Of a stretch of 64,000 nt of DNA, positions 17,060-26,924 are shown piece after piece. The notes under the pieces are model-generated. The model was given only the letters and a program-made list of their open reading frames with translations. It made no database searches and was not told the DNA's origin. Both the position numbers and the translations under genes were made by a program. The stretch is from contig NZ_VIVK01000001.1 in NCBI RefSeq assembly GCF_007828865.1, positions 4,836,001 through 4,900,000 of the forward strand, read 5' to 3'. This DNA is from Kribbella amoyensis (GTDB lineage: Bacteria; Actinomycetota; Actinomycetes; Propionibacteriales; Kribbellaceae). Position 1 is the stretch's first letter. Each line of letters starts with the position of its first letter.

Positions 17060-17452
17060 GTGGAGAGCGAGCGGAACGTCCTCGGTGGGCCGTTGGACGA
17101 GTGCGGGACCGAGCCGATGACCGGGTTCTTCCGGACCGGCTGCTGCGCGACCGGCCCGGAGGACCAGGGCAGTCACACGGTCTGCGCGGTGATGACCGCG
17201 GAGTTCCTGGCGCATCAGGAATCGATCGGCAACGACCTGACCACGGCGCGCCCCGAGTACGACTTCCCGGGACTGCGGCCGGGGGACCGGTGGTGCGTGG
17301 TCGCGGTGCGCTGGCTGCAGGCGTACCACGCGGGGGTCGCCGCGCCCGTCGTGCTGGCCGCGACCCACGCCCGGTCGCTGGACACGATCCCGTTGTCGGT
17401 GCTGCAGGCGCACGCGGTCGACGTGCCGCCGGACCTGAGCACGCTGAGCTGA
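17060..17452 (+). CDS. DUF2237 family protein
   Basis: This is a 130-residue member of the DUF2237 family, widespread in bacteria and of unknown function. Typical features are NVLGGPLDECGTEPMTGFFRTGCC at the N-terminus (conserved Cys residues), the GSHTVCAVMTAEFLAHQESIGNDL block, and DRWCVVAVRWLQAYHAGVAAPVVL. The conserved Cys and the position-specific acidic residues suggest a small ligand or metal site, but no activity is known to me. The GTG start follows a GGTGAGG site. It lies 35 bases after the acyltransferase gene and may share its transcript. Confidence 0.88.
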   Translation: MESERNVLGGPLDECGTEPMTGFFRTGCCATGPEDQGSHTVCAVMTAEFLAHQESIGNDLTTARPEYDFPGLRPGDRWCVVAVRWLQAYHAGVAAPVVLAATHARSLDTIPLSVLQAHAVDVPPDLSTLS

Positions 17453-17521
17453 GCGGTCAGCGGAGTCGGCTGAGGTGAGACGGCCGCGCACGGTCCGGAG
17501 CCGCTCGAATATGGTTGGCCC

Positions 17522-18895
17522 ATGCATTTTGCGACATTGAGCGCGGGGGTCGTACCGGGAGTCCCGACTCTGGACGAGCTGCGGGCCCTGAAGCCGCTGC
17601 AGCAGCCCGAGTGGCCGGACCAGGCGGCGCTGGAGGGTGTGATCGGTCAGCTGCGGACCTTGCCGCCGCTGGTGTTCGCCGGCGAGTGCGACGACCTGAC
17701 CACCAGCATCGGCGCGGTGACGCGCGGCGAGTCGTTCCTGCTCCAGGGCGGTGACTGCGCGGAGACGTTCGACGGCGTGACCGCGGACAACATCCGGGCC
17801 AAGCTCCGGGTGCTGCTGCAGATGTCGGTCGTGCTCCAGTACGCCGCCAGCGTGCCGGTGGTGAAGGTCGGCCGGATCGCCGGCCAGTACGCCAAGCCCC
17901 GCAGCTCCGGCGACGAGACCCGCGAGGGCGTCACGCTGCCGTCGTACCGCGGCGACGCGGTGAACGGGCTGGACTTCACCCCCGAGGCCCGGATCCCGGA
18001 CCCGGAGCGGCTCCGCGGCGTCTACAACGCGGCCGCCGCCACGCTGAACCTGACCCGCGCCTTCACCACCGGTGGGTACGCGGACCTGCACCAGGTGCAC
18101 GCCTGGAACACCGACTTCGTGAAGTCCTCGCCGGTCGGCCAGAAATACGAGCGGCTGGCCACCGAGATCGAGCGCGCGCTGGCCTTCATGCGCGCCTGCG
18201 GGGCGAACTCCGAGGAGTTCCGGACGGTCGACTTCTACGCGTCCCACGAAGCGCTGATCCTGGAGTACGAGCACGCCCTGACCCGGATCGACTCGCGCAC
18301 CCAGCAGCCGTACGACGTGTCCGGCCACCTGCTCTGGGTCGGCGAGCGGACCCGCCAGCTGGACGGCGCGCACGTGGAGTTCCTGGCCTCGCTGAGCAAC
18401 CCGCTCGGCGTCAAGATCGGGCCGACCACGACCCCGGAGTACATCCGCGCCCTGATCGACAAGCTGAACCCGAAGGGTGTCGAGGGCCGGCTGACCTTCA
18501 TCACCCGGATGGGCGCCGGCAAGATCCGCGCGGCGTTGCCGCCGTTGCTGGAGGCCGTCCGCGACCACGGTTCGCCGATCGCGTGGGTGTGCGACCCGAT
18601 GCACGGCAACACCTTCGAGACCCCGAACGGGTACAAGACCCGCAACTTCGACGACGTCGTGGACGAGGTCCAGGGCTTCTTCGACGCGCACGAGCAGGTC
18701 GGCACCTGGCCGGGCGGCCTGCACGTCGAGCTCACCGGCGACGACGTCACCGAGTGCCTGGGCGGCGGCGAGGAACTGGTTGCCGAGGATCTGGTCAACC
18801 GGTACGAGACCGCCTGCGACCCGCGGCTGAACAGGCACCAGTCCCTCGAGCTGGCGTTCCTGGTCGCCGAGCGGTTGCACGGCGCCCGGGCGTGA
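17522..18895 (+). CDS. class II 3-deoxy-7-phosphoheptulonate (DAHP) synthase
   Basis: This 457-residue enzyme is a plant/actinobacterial type (class II) DAHP synthase. It condenses phosphoenolpyruvate with erythrose 4-phosphate in the first step of the shikimate pathway. Diagnostic stretches are GDCAETF (metal-ligand Cys), KVGRIAGQYAKPRS (PEP-binding Arg/Lys), NSEEFRTVDFYASHEALILEYE, and WVCDPMHGNT (metal-ligand region). It matches the AroG type of Mycobacterium and AroH-type enzymes of Streptomyces in length. The ATG fits the family N-terminus. The GTGA overlap with the threonine aldolase gene makes the two a transcriptional unit. Confidence 0.95.
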   Translation: MHFATLSAGVVPGVPTLDELRALKPLQQPEWPDQAALEGVIGQLRTLPPLVFAGECDDLTTSIGAVTRGESFLLQGGDCAETFDGVTADNIRAKLRVLLQMSVVLQYAASVPVVKVGRIAGQYAKPRSSGDETREGVTLPSYRGDAVNGLDFTPEARIPDPERLRGVYNAAAATLNLTRAFTTGGYADLHQVHAWNTDFVKSSPVGQKYERLATEIERALAFMRACGANSEEFRTVDFYASHEALILEYEHALTRIDSRTQQPYDVSGHLLWVGERTRQLDGAHVEFLASLSNPLGVKIGPTTTPEYIRALIDKLNPKGVEGRLTFITRMGAGKIRAALPPLLEAVRDHGSPIAWVCDPMHGNTFETPNGYKTRNFDDVVDEVQGFFDAHEQVGTWPGGLHVELTGDDVTECLGGGEELVAEDLVNRYETACDPRLNRHQSLELAFLVAERLHGARA

Positions 18896-19923
18896 CCGTG
18901 ATCGACCTCCGGTCGGACACGGTGACCCGCCCGTCGGCGGGCATGCTGGCCGCGATGACGAGCGCCCCACTCGGCGACGACGTGTACGCCGAGGACCCGA
19001 CGGTCAACCAGCTCGAGGAGACGGTGGCCGACCTGCTCGGGCACGAGGCCGGGCTGTTCACCGTGACCGGCTCGCTCGCGAACGTGCTCGGCGTTCGCGC
19101 CCTCGCACCGCCAGGGACCGAGGTGTTGTGCGAGGCGAGCGCCCACATCGCCCGCGCCGAACTGGGTGCCCACGCGGCCGTCAGCGGGGTCACCACGCGG
19201 ACGTGGAGCGCCCCGGCCGGCCAGATCGACCTGGAGCAGGTCCGCGCCCTGATCGCCCCGGACCTCGGCCCGTACTTCGTCACCACGGCGGCCGTGTCGG
19301 TGGAGAACACGCACAACTTCGGCGGCGGCGCGATCCAGCACGGCTTCGACGCCCTCGCCGACCTGCTCGACGAGGCCGAGTTGCCGTTACACCTCGACGG
19401 CGCCAGGCTCTGGAACGCGTCGGTGGCGTCCGGCGTACCGGTCGCGGCGTACGCGTCCCGGGCGGCCGCGGCGAGCGTGTGCTTGTCGAAGGGGCTCGGT
19501 GCTCCGGTCGGCTCGGTGCTCGTCGGATCCGCCGAGCTGATTCGCGAAGCCCGCGTCTGGCGCAAGCGTCTCGGCGCCGGCTGGCGGCAGGCGGGAGTCC
19601 TCGCAGCGGCCGGCCTGTACGCCCTGGAGCACAACGTCGATCGCCTCGCCGAGGACCATGCGAACGCCCGCCTGATCGCGGCGGTACTGGCCGACGCAGC
19701 GCCTGGTTCGGTCAAGCCGGACCAGGTGGAGACGAACATCGTGGTCGCCGACCTGGCTGCCACCGGCAGGTCGGTCGCCGAGGTGGTCGAGGCAGCGCGC
19801 GCCGAAGGCGTCCTCGTGGGCGGCGTCGGTGCCACCCAGCTCCGCCTGGTCACCCATCTCGACGCGTCCACGGCCGACTGCCGTACCGCCGCCCAGACCC
19901 TGGCGCGCCTGCTGACCAGCTGA
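18892..19923 (+). CDS. low-specificity L-threonine aldolase
   Basis: This is a 343-residue fold-type I PLP enzyme of the threonine aldolase/beta-eliminating lyase family. It begins IDLRSDTVTRPSAGM, continues with GDDVYAEDPTVNQLEE, has the HLDGARLWNA cofactor-binding Asp and the SVCLSKGLGAPVGS Schiff-base Lys. It cleaves L-threonine and L-allo-threonine to glycine and acetaldehyde. The start is the GTG that overlaps the DAHP synthase stop (GTGA); a second GTG two codons later is the alternative. No stereospecificity can be read from sequence. Confidence 0.93.
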   Translation: MTVIDLRSDTVTRPSAGMLAAMTSAPLGDDVYAEDPTVNQLEETVADLLGHEAGLFTVTGSLANVLGVRALAPPGTEVLCEASAHIARAELGAHAAVSGVTTRTWSAPAGQIDLEQVRALIAPDLGPYFVTTAAVSVENTHNFGGGAIQHGFDALADLLDEAELPLHLDGARLWNASVASGVPVAAYASRAAAASVCLSKGLGAPVGSVLVGSAELIREARVWRKRLGAGWRQAGVLAAAGLYALEHNVDRLAEDHANARLIAAVLADAAPGSVKPDQVETNIVVADLAATGRSVAEVVEAARAEGVLVGGVGATQLRLVTHLDASTADCRTAAQTLARLLTS

Positions 19924-20007
19924 CGCTGGGCTGTGGACGCGTGGTCGGGGACGGGACGCGATCGGGATAAGCTGCGGGGCGTCGGGTCACAGCGTTCGGG
20001 GAGAGCC

Positions 20008-20985
20008 GTGCGAGAGATCGTCGTGTTCAGCGGAAATGCCCATCAGGAGTTGGCGGAGCGGATCTGCGCCGAGCTCGGCGTGGAGCTTTCGCCGGTGGAG
20101 ATCAGCAGGTTCAGCAACGACTGCCTGCAGGTCCAGCTGCAGGCGAACTGCCGGCAGCGGGACGTGTACATCATCCAGCCGCTGGTGCCGCCGACCCAGG
20201 AGCACCTGATGGAGCTGCTGCTGATGACCGACGCCGCCCGCGGCGCGTCGGCGGCCCAGATCACCGCCGTGATCCCGCACTACGCGTACGCCCGGTCGGA
20301 CAAGAAGGACGCCTCCCGGATCTCGATCGGCGGTCGGCTGGTCGCGGACCTGCTGGTCGCGTCCGGCGTCGACCGGGTGCTGACGATGGCGCTGCACGCG
20401 CCGCAGGTGCACGGGTTCTTCTCCGTCCCGGTCGACCACCTGACCGCGATCGGCGAGCTGGCCGAGCACTTCCGCGCCACCGACCTGCGCGACACCGTCG
20501 TGGTCAGCCCGGACCTGGGCAACGCGAAGACCGCGACCCAGTTCGCCCGGTTGCTCGGGCTGCCGGTGGCCGCGGGCAGCAAGCAGCGGCTGGCCGACGA
20601 CCGGGTGGTGATCGACGCGATCGTCGGTGACGTGGCCGGCCGGAAGGCGATCGTGCTGGACGACGAGATCGCCACCGGCGGGTCGATCATCGAGCTGCTG
20701 GACCGGCTGAAGGACTTCGGCTGTACGCAGGCCGCGATCGCCTGTACACACGGGCTGTTCGCGGGCCGGGCGGTCGAGCGGCTCCGGTCGCACCCGTCCA
20801 TCACCGAGGTGATCAGTACCGACACGGTGCCGCGGCCGCACGGGTTCCCGGAGCTGAAGACCCGTTCGGTGTCCACGCTGTTCGCCGAGGCGATCAAACG
20901 GATCCACGTCGGCGAGTCGGTGAGCAGCCTGTTCGACGGTGTGGACCCGACGCACGGGCCGCCGCAGCCGAAGCTGCCGTTCTGA
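20008..20985 (+). CDS. divergent ribose-phosphate diphosphokinase (PRPP synthetase) paralogue
   Basis: This 325-residue protein belongs to the PRPP synthetase family, making PRPP from ribose 5-phosphate and ATP. The N-terminal regions are conserved (EISRFSNDCLQVQL, RDVYIIQPLVPPTQEHLMELLLM, IPHYAYARSDKKD, RISIGGRLVADLL). It departs from the housekeeping enzyme in the catalytic loop (GSKQRLADD), in VVSPDLGNAK where the usual sequence is SPDAGG, and in the PRPP-binding motif (VLDDEIATGGSI instead of a DD-x-x-TAGT type). A similar second paralogue occurs in Streptomyces. The GTG has GGGGAGA just upstream; a longer start is less likely. Activity may be regulatory or specialised. Confidence 0.85.
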   Translation: MREIVVFSGNAHQELAERICAELGVELSPVEISRFSNDCLQVQLQANCRQRDVYIIQPLVPPTQEHLMELLLMTDAARGASAAQITAVIPHYAYARSDKKDASRISIGGRLVADLLVASGVDRVLTMALHAPQVHGFFSVPVDHLTAIGELAEHFRATDLRDTVVVSPDLGNAKTATQFARLLGLPVAAGSKQRLADDRVVIDAIVGDVAGRKAIVLDDEIATGGSIIELLDRLKDFGCTQAAIACTHGLFAGRAVERLRSHPSITEVISTDTVPRPHGFPELKTRSVSTLFAEAIKRIHVGESVSSLFDGVDPTHGPPQPKLPF

Positions 20986-21065
20986 TCCGGTGACGGCCTG
21001 ACGACAGCCCGTCGTTCTGGGCCGACGATGTAGGGAATGACGGCTTGGCAGGGCAAAATGCAAGA

Positions 21066-21845
21066 GTGGCAGAGCACATCATCGCAATCGCGCAGGAGCT
21101 GGCCGAGGTCAGCCGCCTGGTGGAGACCGACGACGTCGCGGCGACCCTGGACCGGTTCGTCCGCCGGGTCGTGGGCGGGGTGCCCGACTGCGACGAGGCC
21201 GAGATCGTCATCGGCACCGAGCAACGCTTCGAGGTGATCGCGCGGCATCACTCGACCGCACCAGAGGCGATCGAGCCGGCCCGGGCGACCCTCGGCGACC
21301 AGCTGCTCCGCCTAGACGGCCCGCTCCAGGACGTCCTCGCGTACGGCGAACCGCACCGGATCGGCGACGCGGCGGGGGACCGGCGCTGGCCGGAGTTCAC
21401 CGCCGCGATGCTCAACGCGGGGTACCGCAGCGCGTTGCTGCTGCCGCTGCCGGCGCGCAACGGGTCGGGCGCCGCGTTCGTGCTGTTCGCCGCCAAGCCC
21501 GAGGCGTTCGGCGACATCACGTACGACCTGGCGCTGCTGTTCGCGATGCACGCCGGGGTGGCGTTCGACAACGCGCAGATGTTCCTGGACAGCCGGTCGC
21601 TGATCGACCAGCTGTACAAGGCGCTGGACACGCGGACGGTCATCGGCCAGGCCGAGGGCCTGCTGATGCACCGGTACGAGGTGGACGCCAAGGTCGCGTT
21701 CGAGGTGCTGAAGCGCGGCTCGCAGAACTCCAACCTCAAGCTGCGCGACCTGGCCGCCGAGCTCGTCGCCGCCCAGGAGCGGGGCACCCTCGCGGATGCC
21801 CTGGCCAGCCGCGGTCTGGCCACCGACCGCGTCGAACATTCCTGA
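21066..21845 (+). CDS. GAF and ANTAR domain protein, putative antitermination regulator
   Basis: This is a protein of about 259 residues with an N-terminal GAF sensor domain (about residues 15-165) and a C-terminal three-helix ANTAR RNA-binding domain (about 180-240: ALDTRTVIGQAEGLLMHRYEVD, then AFEVLKRGSQNSNLKLRDLA). ANTAR proteins bind paired hairpins in nascent RNA and prevent termination; the GAF domain would sense a ligand or redox state. Its target is not evident here. The start is uncertain: GTG at 21066 is chosen because it opens into AEHIIAIAQELAEV like relatives; a TTG 21 bases upstream is also possible. Confidence 0.85.
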   Translation: MAEHIIAIAQELAEVSRLVETDDVAATLDRFVRRVVGGVPDCDEAEIVIGTEQRFEVIARHHSTAPEAIEPARATLGDQLLRLDGPLQDVLAYGEPHRIGDAAGDRRWPEFTAAMLNAGYRSALLLPLPARNGSGAAFVLFAAKPEAFGDITYDLALLFAMHAGVAFDNAQMFLDSRSLIDQLYKALDTRTVIGQAEGLLMHRYEVDAKVAFEVLKRGSQNSNLKLRDLAAELVAAQERGTLADALASRGLATDRVEHS

Positions 21846-21878
21846 CCAGGGCGTCCCGATCGGATCCGGTGCCCGGGC

Positions 21879-24800
21879 TCAGCCCTCGCAGCAGACTCGG
21901 TGCAACCACTCCGGCTCGTGCCACCAGTACTCGCTGTCGTGCGCATGCGCCTTGGCTCGCTGCAACGGCCTCGGCCCGGCCGCCGTGGTGCGCGCGGTGC
22001 TCGTAAAGGGCTTGAGCAACTCGTCGACCGTGTGCAGCTTGCCCGCGATCATCACCTGCTGGACCGCGGCCGCCGCGCGGATATCGGCGAGCGGGTTTCC
22101 CTGGACGAACGCAAGATCCGCCTGGGCACCCGGCCTGATCACGCCCAGCTGGTCCTCGAGGTTCAGCCAGCGGGCCGGGTTCCGGGTCGCCGTCGTCAAC
22201 GCCTCGTACGGGGTGAACCCGCCGGCCACCATCGACCGGAGGTTCGCGTGCAGCGAGACGGCGACGTTGTCGAGCGGCGCGTCGGTCCCGGCGATGACGA
22301 ACCCACCACCCCGGTGGATCCGCAGCACCATGTCGACGTTGCCCCGCAGCAGCTCGCGCGTCGTCACCCCGGCCGGTCCGGATGCGGTGTCCACCTCGGC
22401 CTGGAACGCGGCGTACTCCCACTCGGGGAACAGCGTCGTCGTCCGCCGATCCGTGAGCAGCGACGGGTCGTCCACGTGCGCCATCGTCGAGTTGAACAAC
22501 GTCGGCGTGACCGACAGCCCGGCCCGGGTGAACAACGTGACCACATCGGCGTATGCGCGGCCGAGCCGGCTGACCGTGTGCGAGTACCCGAGCCGGTTGG
22601 TCGCGCCGGTGTGCTCCATCCCGTCCATCCCGAAGTGCTCGGCCGGGTAGAGGTAGTGCGACGACAGCTGCAGCCCGAGCCGGTGGACGGCGGCGACCGC
22701 GCGACGCTGGTACTCGACCGGCAGCCGCACGTACGTCTTCACCAGGTCGTACCCGAGTCCCTCGACGCGGTCCAGTTCCAGCTCCAACTGGCGCAACGAC
22801 AGGGTCGGCCGCATGAAGTTGTAGTAGACCCGCGACCCGTCGATCGCCTCGCCGGTCGCGAAGTACCGCGGACCGGTCAGCGTGCCGTGCGCCAGCGCTT
22901 CCCGGGTCTCCTGCATCTGGTACACGGGATCGCCGGGTGAGCGCGTACTCGTGATCCCGTAGGCCAGCCAGAGGTTGCCCTGGCGAGCTCCCCAGGCGCG
23001 ACCGCGGAGATGCCAGTGGTTGTGCGCGTCGATCAGTCCGGGCATCACGGTCAGCCCGGACGCATCGACGTCGGCGGTACCCCGGTGCGGGCGGACCGCG
23101 GCGATCTTCCCGTCGTCGATCACGAGGTCGACGTCGTCGCGCAGTTCCCCGGCCCGGCCGTCCCAGAGGGCGCCGGCGTGGATCGTCAGCCGCTGGTTCA
23201 CCTGGGCGCGTTCCCACTGCAGGTCGAGCTTCACGGTCCGCGGCCGGGCCCCGTCCACATCGGTACGCCGCAACCGGCCGTTGTTCAGGTAGAGCACCGT
23301 GGTGTCGTCGAGCCAGAGCGGCGAGTCCGTGACCTCGGACGTCACCGCCTTCGGCTCACCGGTGAACCGGCCACGCGCGTCCACGGGTACGACGTACAGG
23401 ACGCTCTCGACCACGAACGCGAGCCGCTCGCCGTCGGGCGAGAAGACGGGGCCGTCGTCGCCCCGGGTCGCGAGCGAGCGGAACGGCATCGGCGCGACGT
23501 ACTCGAACTCGGCGGTCGCCACGTCCACGTACAACAGCTGGCTGGTGCCCTCGCGGAACCGCTTCGAGAACGGCTTCACCGCGGCGAGTACGAGGGTCCG
23601 CCCGTCCGCCGACCAGCTCACCCGGCCCGGCTGGAACAAGGTCGGTGACACCTGCCGCGGCTTCCCGGAGGCGAGGTCGAGCACCCAGGCGATGCCGTCC
23701 TGGTCCTGGTACGCCACCTGCCGGCCGTCCGGCGAGAACCGCGGCGCGGTCTGGGCCCCGGGCAACGACGAGAGCTTGCGGTCGGCACCGGTCGCGAGAT
23801 CGTGCAGCCAGAGGTCCGCGGTACCATCCCGGTCGCTCGCGTAGAGCAGCTTGCGGCCGTCGGGGGAGAAGTCCGGGTCCGAGTTGAAGTAGCCGTCGGC
23901 AACGATCTTCCGGGGCCGGCCACGTCCGTCGGCCGGTGCGAGCCAGAGGGCGTTGAGCGCCCGGAACGCGAGCCACTTGCCGTCCGGCGAGGCGGTCGGA
24001 CTCGCGATCCCGAGAACGGGCCGTCGCCGGCCGGAGTCGAGGTCGGGTGTCTTCGGACGCGGGCGCCGTGACGTCACCGGAACGCTCGCGGTGAACGGTA
24101 CGACCTCGGCCGCACCACCGACGGTGTGCTTCATCACCAGGCCGTCGGCGGTGAAGTAGAGCGCCTCGGCCGACGCCCACGACGGCGGTACCGCGAACAC
24201 GTCCTTGCCACTGGTCACGGTCCGATCGCCGATCACCAGGTCGCACATCGGTCCACCGAGCCGGACGTAGGCGAGCTCGCCGGTCGGGGAGTACGACGGG
24301 CCGAAGAGGGTGACGCCGGTCTGCGCGGCGACGACGGTCCGCCGCTGTCCGGTGGTGAGGTCGAGTTCGGCGATCGAGGCGGTGTCGACGGTGAACGCGA
24401 TCTTGCCGCCGTCCGCCGAGACGGTCGGCTCGGCCTCTTCGCTCGGCTCGTCGGTCAGCGCGACGATCTCGCCGGTCGCCAGGTCGAGCCGGTGGACGCC
24501 GTAGCTGCCGCCGCGGTCCGACGAGAACACGATCGAGCGACCGTCCGGGGTGAAGTGCGGTTCACGATGGTCGTACCTGCCGGTGGTGAGCTGGCGTAGT
24601 CCGCTGCCGTCGGGCCGGATCGTCCAGAGCTGGAAGTTCCCGTCCCGGTACGACTGGAACACCAGCTCGCGGCCGTCCGGCGACCAGCGCGGCCGGGTCG
24701 CGTCCTGCAGGTCGTCGGTGAGCCGCCGCGCCGCTCCACCCGCGGCCGGGATCACCCAGATCGCCACGACCAGGTCGACCGCGAGCCACCGGCCGTCCGG

Positions 24801-25001
24801 CGACACCGACACCATGAAGTTCGTGCCTTGCGTCAAGGTCGCGGGGCCTGCCTGAGCCGACTCGGTTGTACCGGTTGCGGACGCGGTCGAGGTCGCCGTC
24901 GTGGTCGAGACGGTGCCGGCGGCGGCCAGACCGCCGGTGAGCTGGAGGGCACGGCGACGCGAGATGCTCCAGGGGCCTGGGGTTTCGGGGACGTCGTTCA
25001 C
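21879..25001 (-). CDS. exported TolB-like beta-propeller/amidohydrolase fusion protein
   Basis: This protein of about 1040 residues starts with a twin-arginine signal (SISRRRALQLTGG, then an Ala-rich hydrophobic stretch). Residues about 60-600 hold many WD40/TolB-like PD40 repeats (repeated 'SPDGR-x-LAF' and 'ARPRWSPDGRELVF' units) forming one or two beta-propellers. Residues about 620-1020 form an imidazolonepropionase-like amidohydrolase: VMPGLIDAHNHWH metal ligands, SSHYLYPAEHFGMDG and MEHTGAT His residues, and IAGTDAPLD catalytic Asp. Such fusions are predicted peptidases or cyclic-amide hydrolases outside the cell. The GTG start follows GAGGGA by 12 bases; a TTG 4 codons upstream, directly on that site, is less likely. 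Confidence 0.87.
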   Translation of the reverse strand: MNDVPETPGPWSISRRRALQLTGGLAAAGTVSTTTATSTASATGTTESAQAGPATLTQGTNFMVSVSPDGRWLAVDLVVAIWVIPAAGGAARRLTDDLQDATRPRWSPDGRELVFQSYRDGNFQLWTIRPDGSGLRQLTTGRYDHREPHFTPDGRSIVFSSDRGGSYGVHRLDLATGEIVALTDEPSEEAEPTVSADGGKIAFTVDTASIAELDLTTGQRRTVVAAQTGVTLFGPSYSPTGELAYVRLGGPMCDLVIGDRTVTSGKDVFAVPPSWASAEALYFTADGLVMKHTVGGAAEVVPFTASVPVTSRRPRPKTPDLDSGRRRPVLGIASPTASPDGKWLAFRALNALWLAPADGRGRPRKIVADGYFNSDPDFSPDGRKLLYASDRDGTADLWLHDLATGADRKLSSLPGAQTAPRFSPDGRQVAYQDQDGIAWVLDLASGKPRQVSPTLFQPGRVSWSADGRTLVLAAVKPFSKRFREGTSQLLYVDVATAEFEYVAPMPFRSLATRGDDGPVFSPDGERLAFVVESVLYVVPVDARGRFTGEPKAVTSEVTDSPLWLDDTTVLYLNNGRLRRTDVDGARPRTVKLDLQWERAQVNQRLTIHAGALWDGRAGELRDDVDLVIDDGKIAAVRPHRGTADVDASGLTVMPGLIDAHNHWHLRGRAWGARQGNLWLAYGITSTRSPGDPVYQMQETREALAHGTLTGPRYFATGEAIDGSRVYYNFMRPTLSLRQLELELDRVEGLGYDLVKTYVRLPVEYQRRAVAAVHRLGLQLSSHYLYPAEHFGMDGMEHTGATNRLGYSHTVSRLGRAYADVVTLFTRAGLSVTPTLFNSTMAHVDDPSLLTDRRTTTLFPEWEYAAFQAEVDTASGPAGVTTRELLRGNVDMVLRIHRGGGFVIAGTDAPLDNVAVSLHANLRSMVAGGFTPYEALTTATRNPARWLNLEDQLGVIRPGAQADLAFVQGNPLADIRAAAAVQQVMIAGKLHTVDELLKPFTSTARTTAAGPRPLQRAKAHAHDSEYWWHEPEWLHRVCCEG

Positions 25002-25145
25002 AGACTGGTCCAATCCCTCGGGGGCGGGTGGGACGACACCGACGAATCTGCCAGCAGCGTCCGCACTGGTTGAACCTGTACCCGGATCGGCGCGCCGAAC
25101 GGCTGGTTCGCTGCGACGAACGGTGGCGCACTATCGTCTGCGCCC

Positions 25146-25673
25146 ATGACCTCCCTCTCGCCGCGCGCCCGCGCGGGCCTGGCCGCCGCGGCCTGTCTGG
25201 TGATCGCCGTCGTCGCCGCTCTGGCGGTCGACGTCCGCCTCGACCGGCACTGGGTCCTGCGAGGCCTCACCCTGGCGATGGCCCTCGGGTGCGCCGGGAT
25301 CCTGGCCGCCGACCGGGGCCGGCGTGCCCGGCAGATCATCGCGGTCGTCGGGCTGGTGATGTTCGGCGTGGTCTTCCCGGTGACGTCGACGGTGTGGTCC
25401 GAACCGCCGGAGATCGCTTTCGCGCTGGCGGTCGCCGACGACGCCGAGGCCGCCGCGGCGAAGGGCGGGTCGAGCGCCGTCACCGTGGAGGACGTTCGCG
25501 CCGCCGCCGAAGCGCGCGGCGGTGCCGTCGGCTCGCTGAAGACCGAGCGCAGTCCCGAGATCCGCGGCGCGGACGCGTACCCGCTCATCGTCCGAGCCAA
25601 GGCCGATCAGGGCCGCCCGTGGGCCTGCCTCTCCTTCGTGCACGGCTTCACCGCGGAGGTCCGGCCCTGCTGA
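25146..25673 (+). CDS. hypothetical membrane-anchored protein
   Basis: This 175-residue protein has no family I can name. It has three N-terminal hydrophobic segments (AGLAAAACLVIAVVAALAV, VLRGLTLAMALGCAGILAA and IIAVVGLVMFGVVFPV) and a soluble C-terminal half containing an Ala/Glu-rich helix followed by two Cys (WACLSFVHGF... EVRPC) that could form a disulfide outside the membrane. High GC at third positions supports coding. It is divergent from the propeller-amidohydrolase gene, separated by about 145 bases that should contain both promoters, and precedes the GH172 gene by 75 bases. Confidence 0.7.
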   Translation: MTSLSPRARAGLAAAACLVIAVVAALAVDVRLDRHWVLRGLTLAMALGCAGILAADRGRRARQIIAVVGLVMFGVVFPVTSTVWSEPPEIAFALAVADDAEAAAAKGGSSAVTVEDVRAAAEARGGAVGSLKTERSPEIRGADAYPLIVRAKADQGRPWACLSFVHGFTAEVRPC

Positions 25674-25747
25674 TCGGCAGTACCCAGGTCGGGTACTCCG
25701 GGGCGAACCATCGCGCTGGAAATCGATTTCTTGTTAGGGTCGCTGGC

Positions 25748-26821
<1,074 letters not shown>

Positions 26822-26826
26822 CCGGG

Positions 26827-26920
26827 CACCCACCACTCACTAACCTTCGCCCCACCGCCGCCCCACCGCTGAACTCCGCGGTGGGGCGGCGGTCGTGCGC
26901 AGCTTGGTGAGTGGTGGGTG
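26827..26920. terminator. nested double hairpin between convergent genes
   Basis: Two perfect inverted repeats are nested. The outer arms (14 bp, CACCCACCACTCAC and its complement) are at 26827-26840 and 26907-26920. The inner arms (15 bp, CCGCCGCCCCACCGC and complement) are at 26855-26869 and 26878-26892 with an 8-base loop. The element fills nearly the entire gap between the GH172 stop and the GH15-like stop, so it most likely ends transcription from both sides. There is no U-run on either strand, which is common for terminators in high-GC actinobacteria. Confidence 0.75.
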
Positions 26921-26924
26921 ACCG

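Noticed and set aside
16601..18970. Very long minus-strand open frame opposite the acyltransferase and DAHP synthase genes
   Set aside because: Composition is Arg/Gly/Val-rich nonsense opposite well-conserved enzymes on the plus strand.
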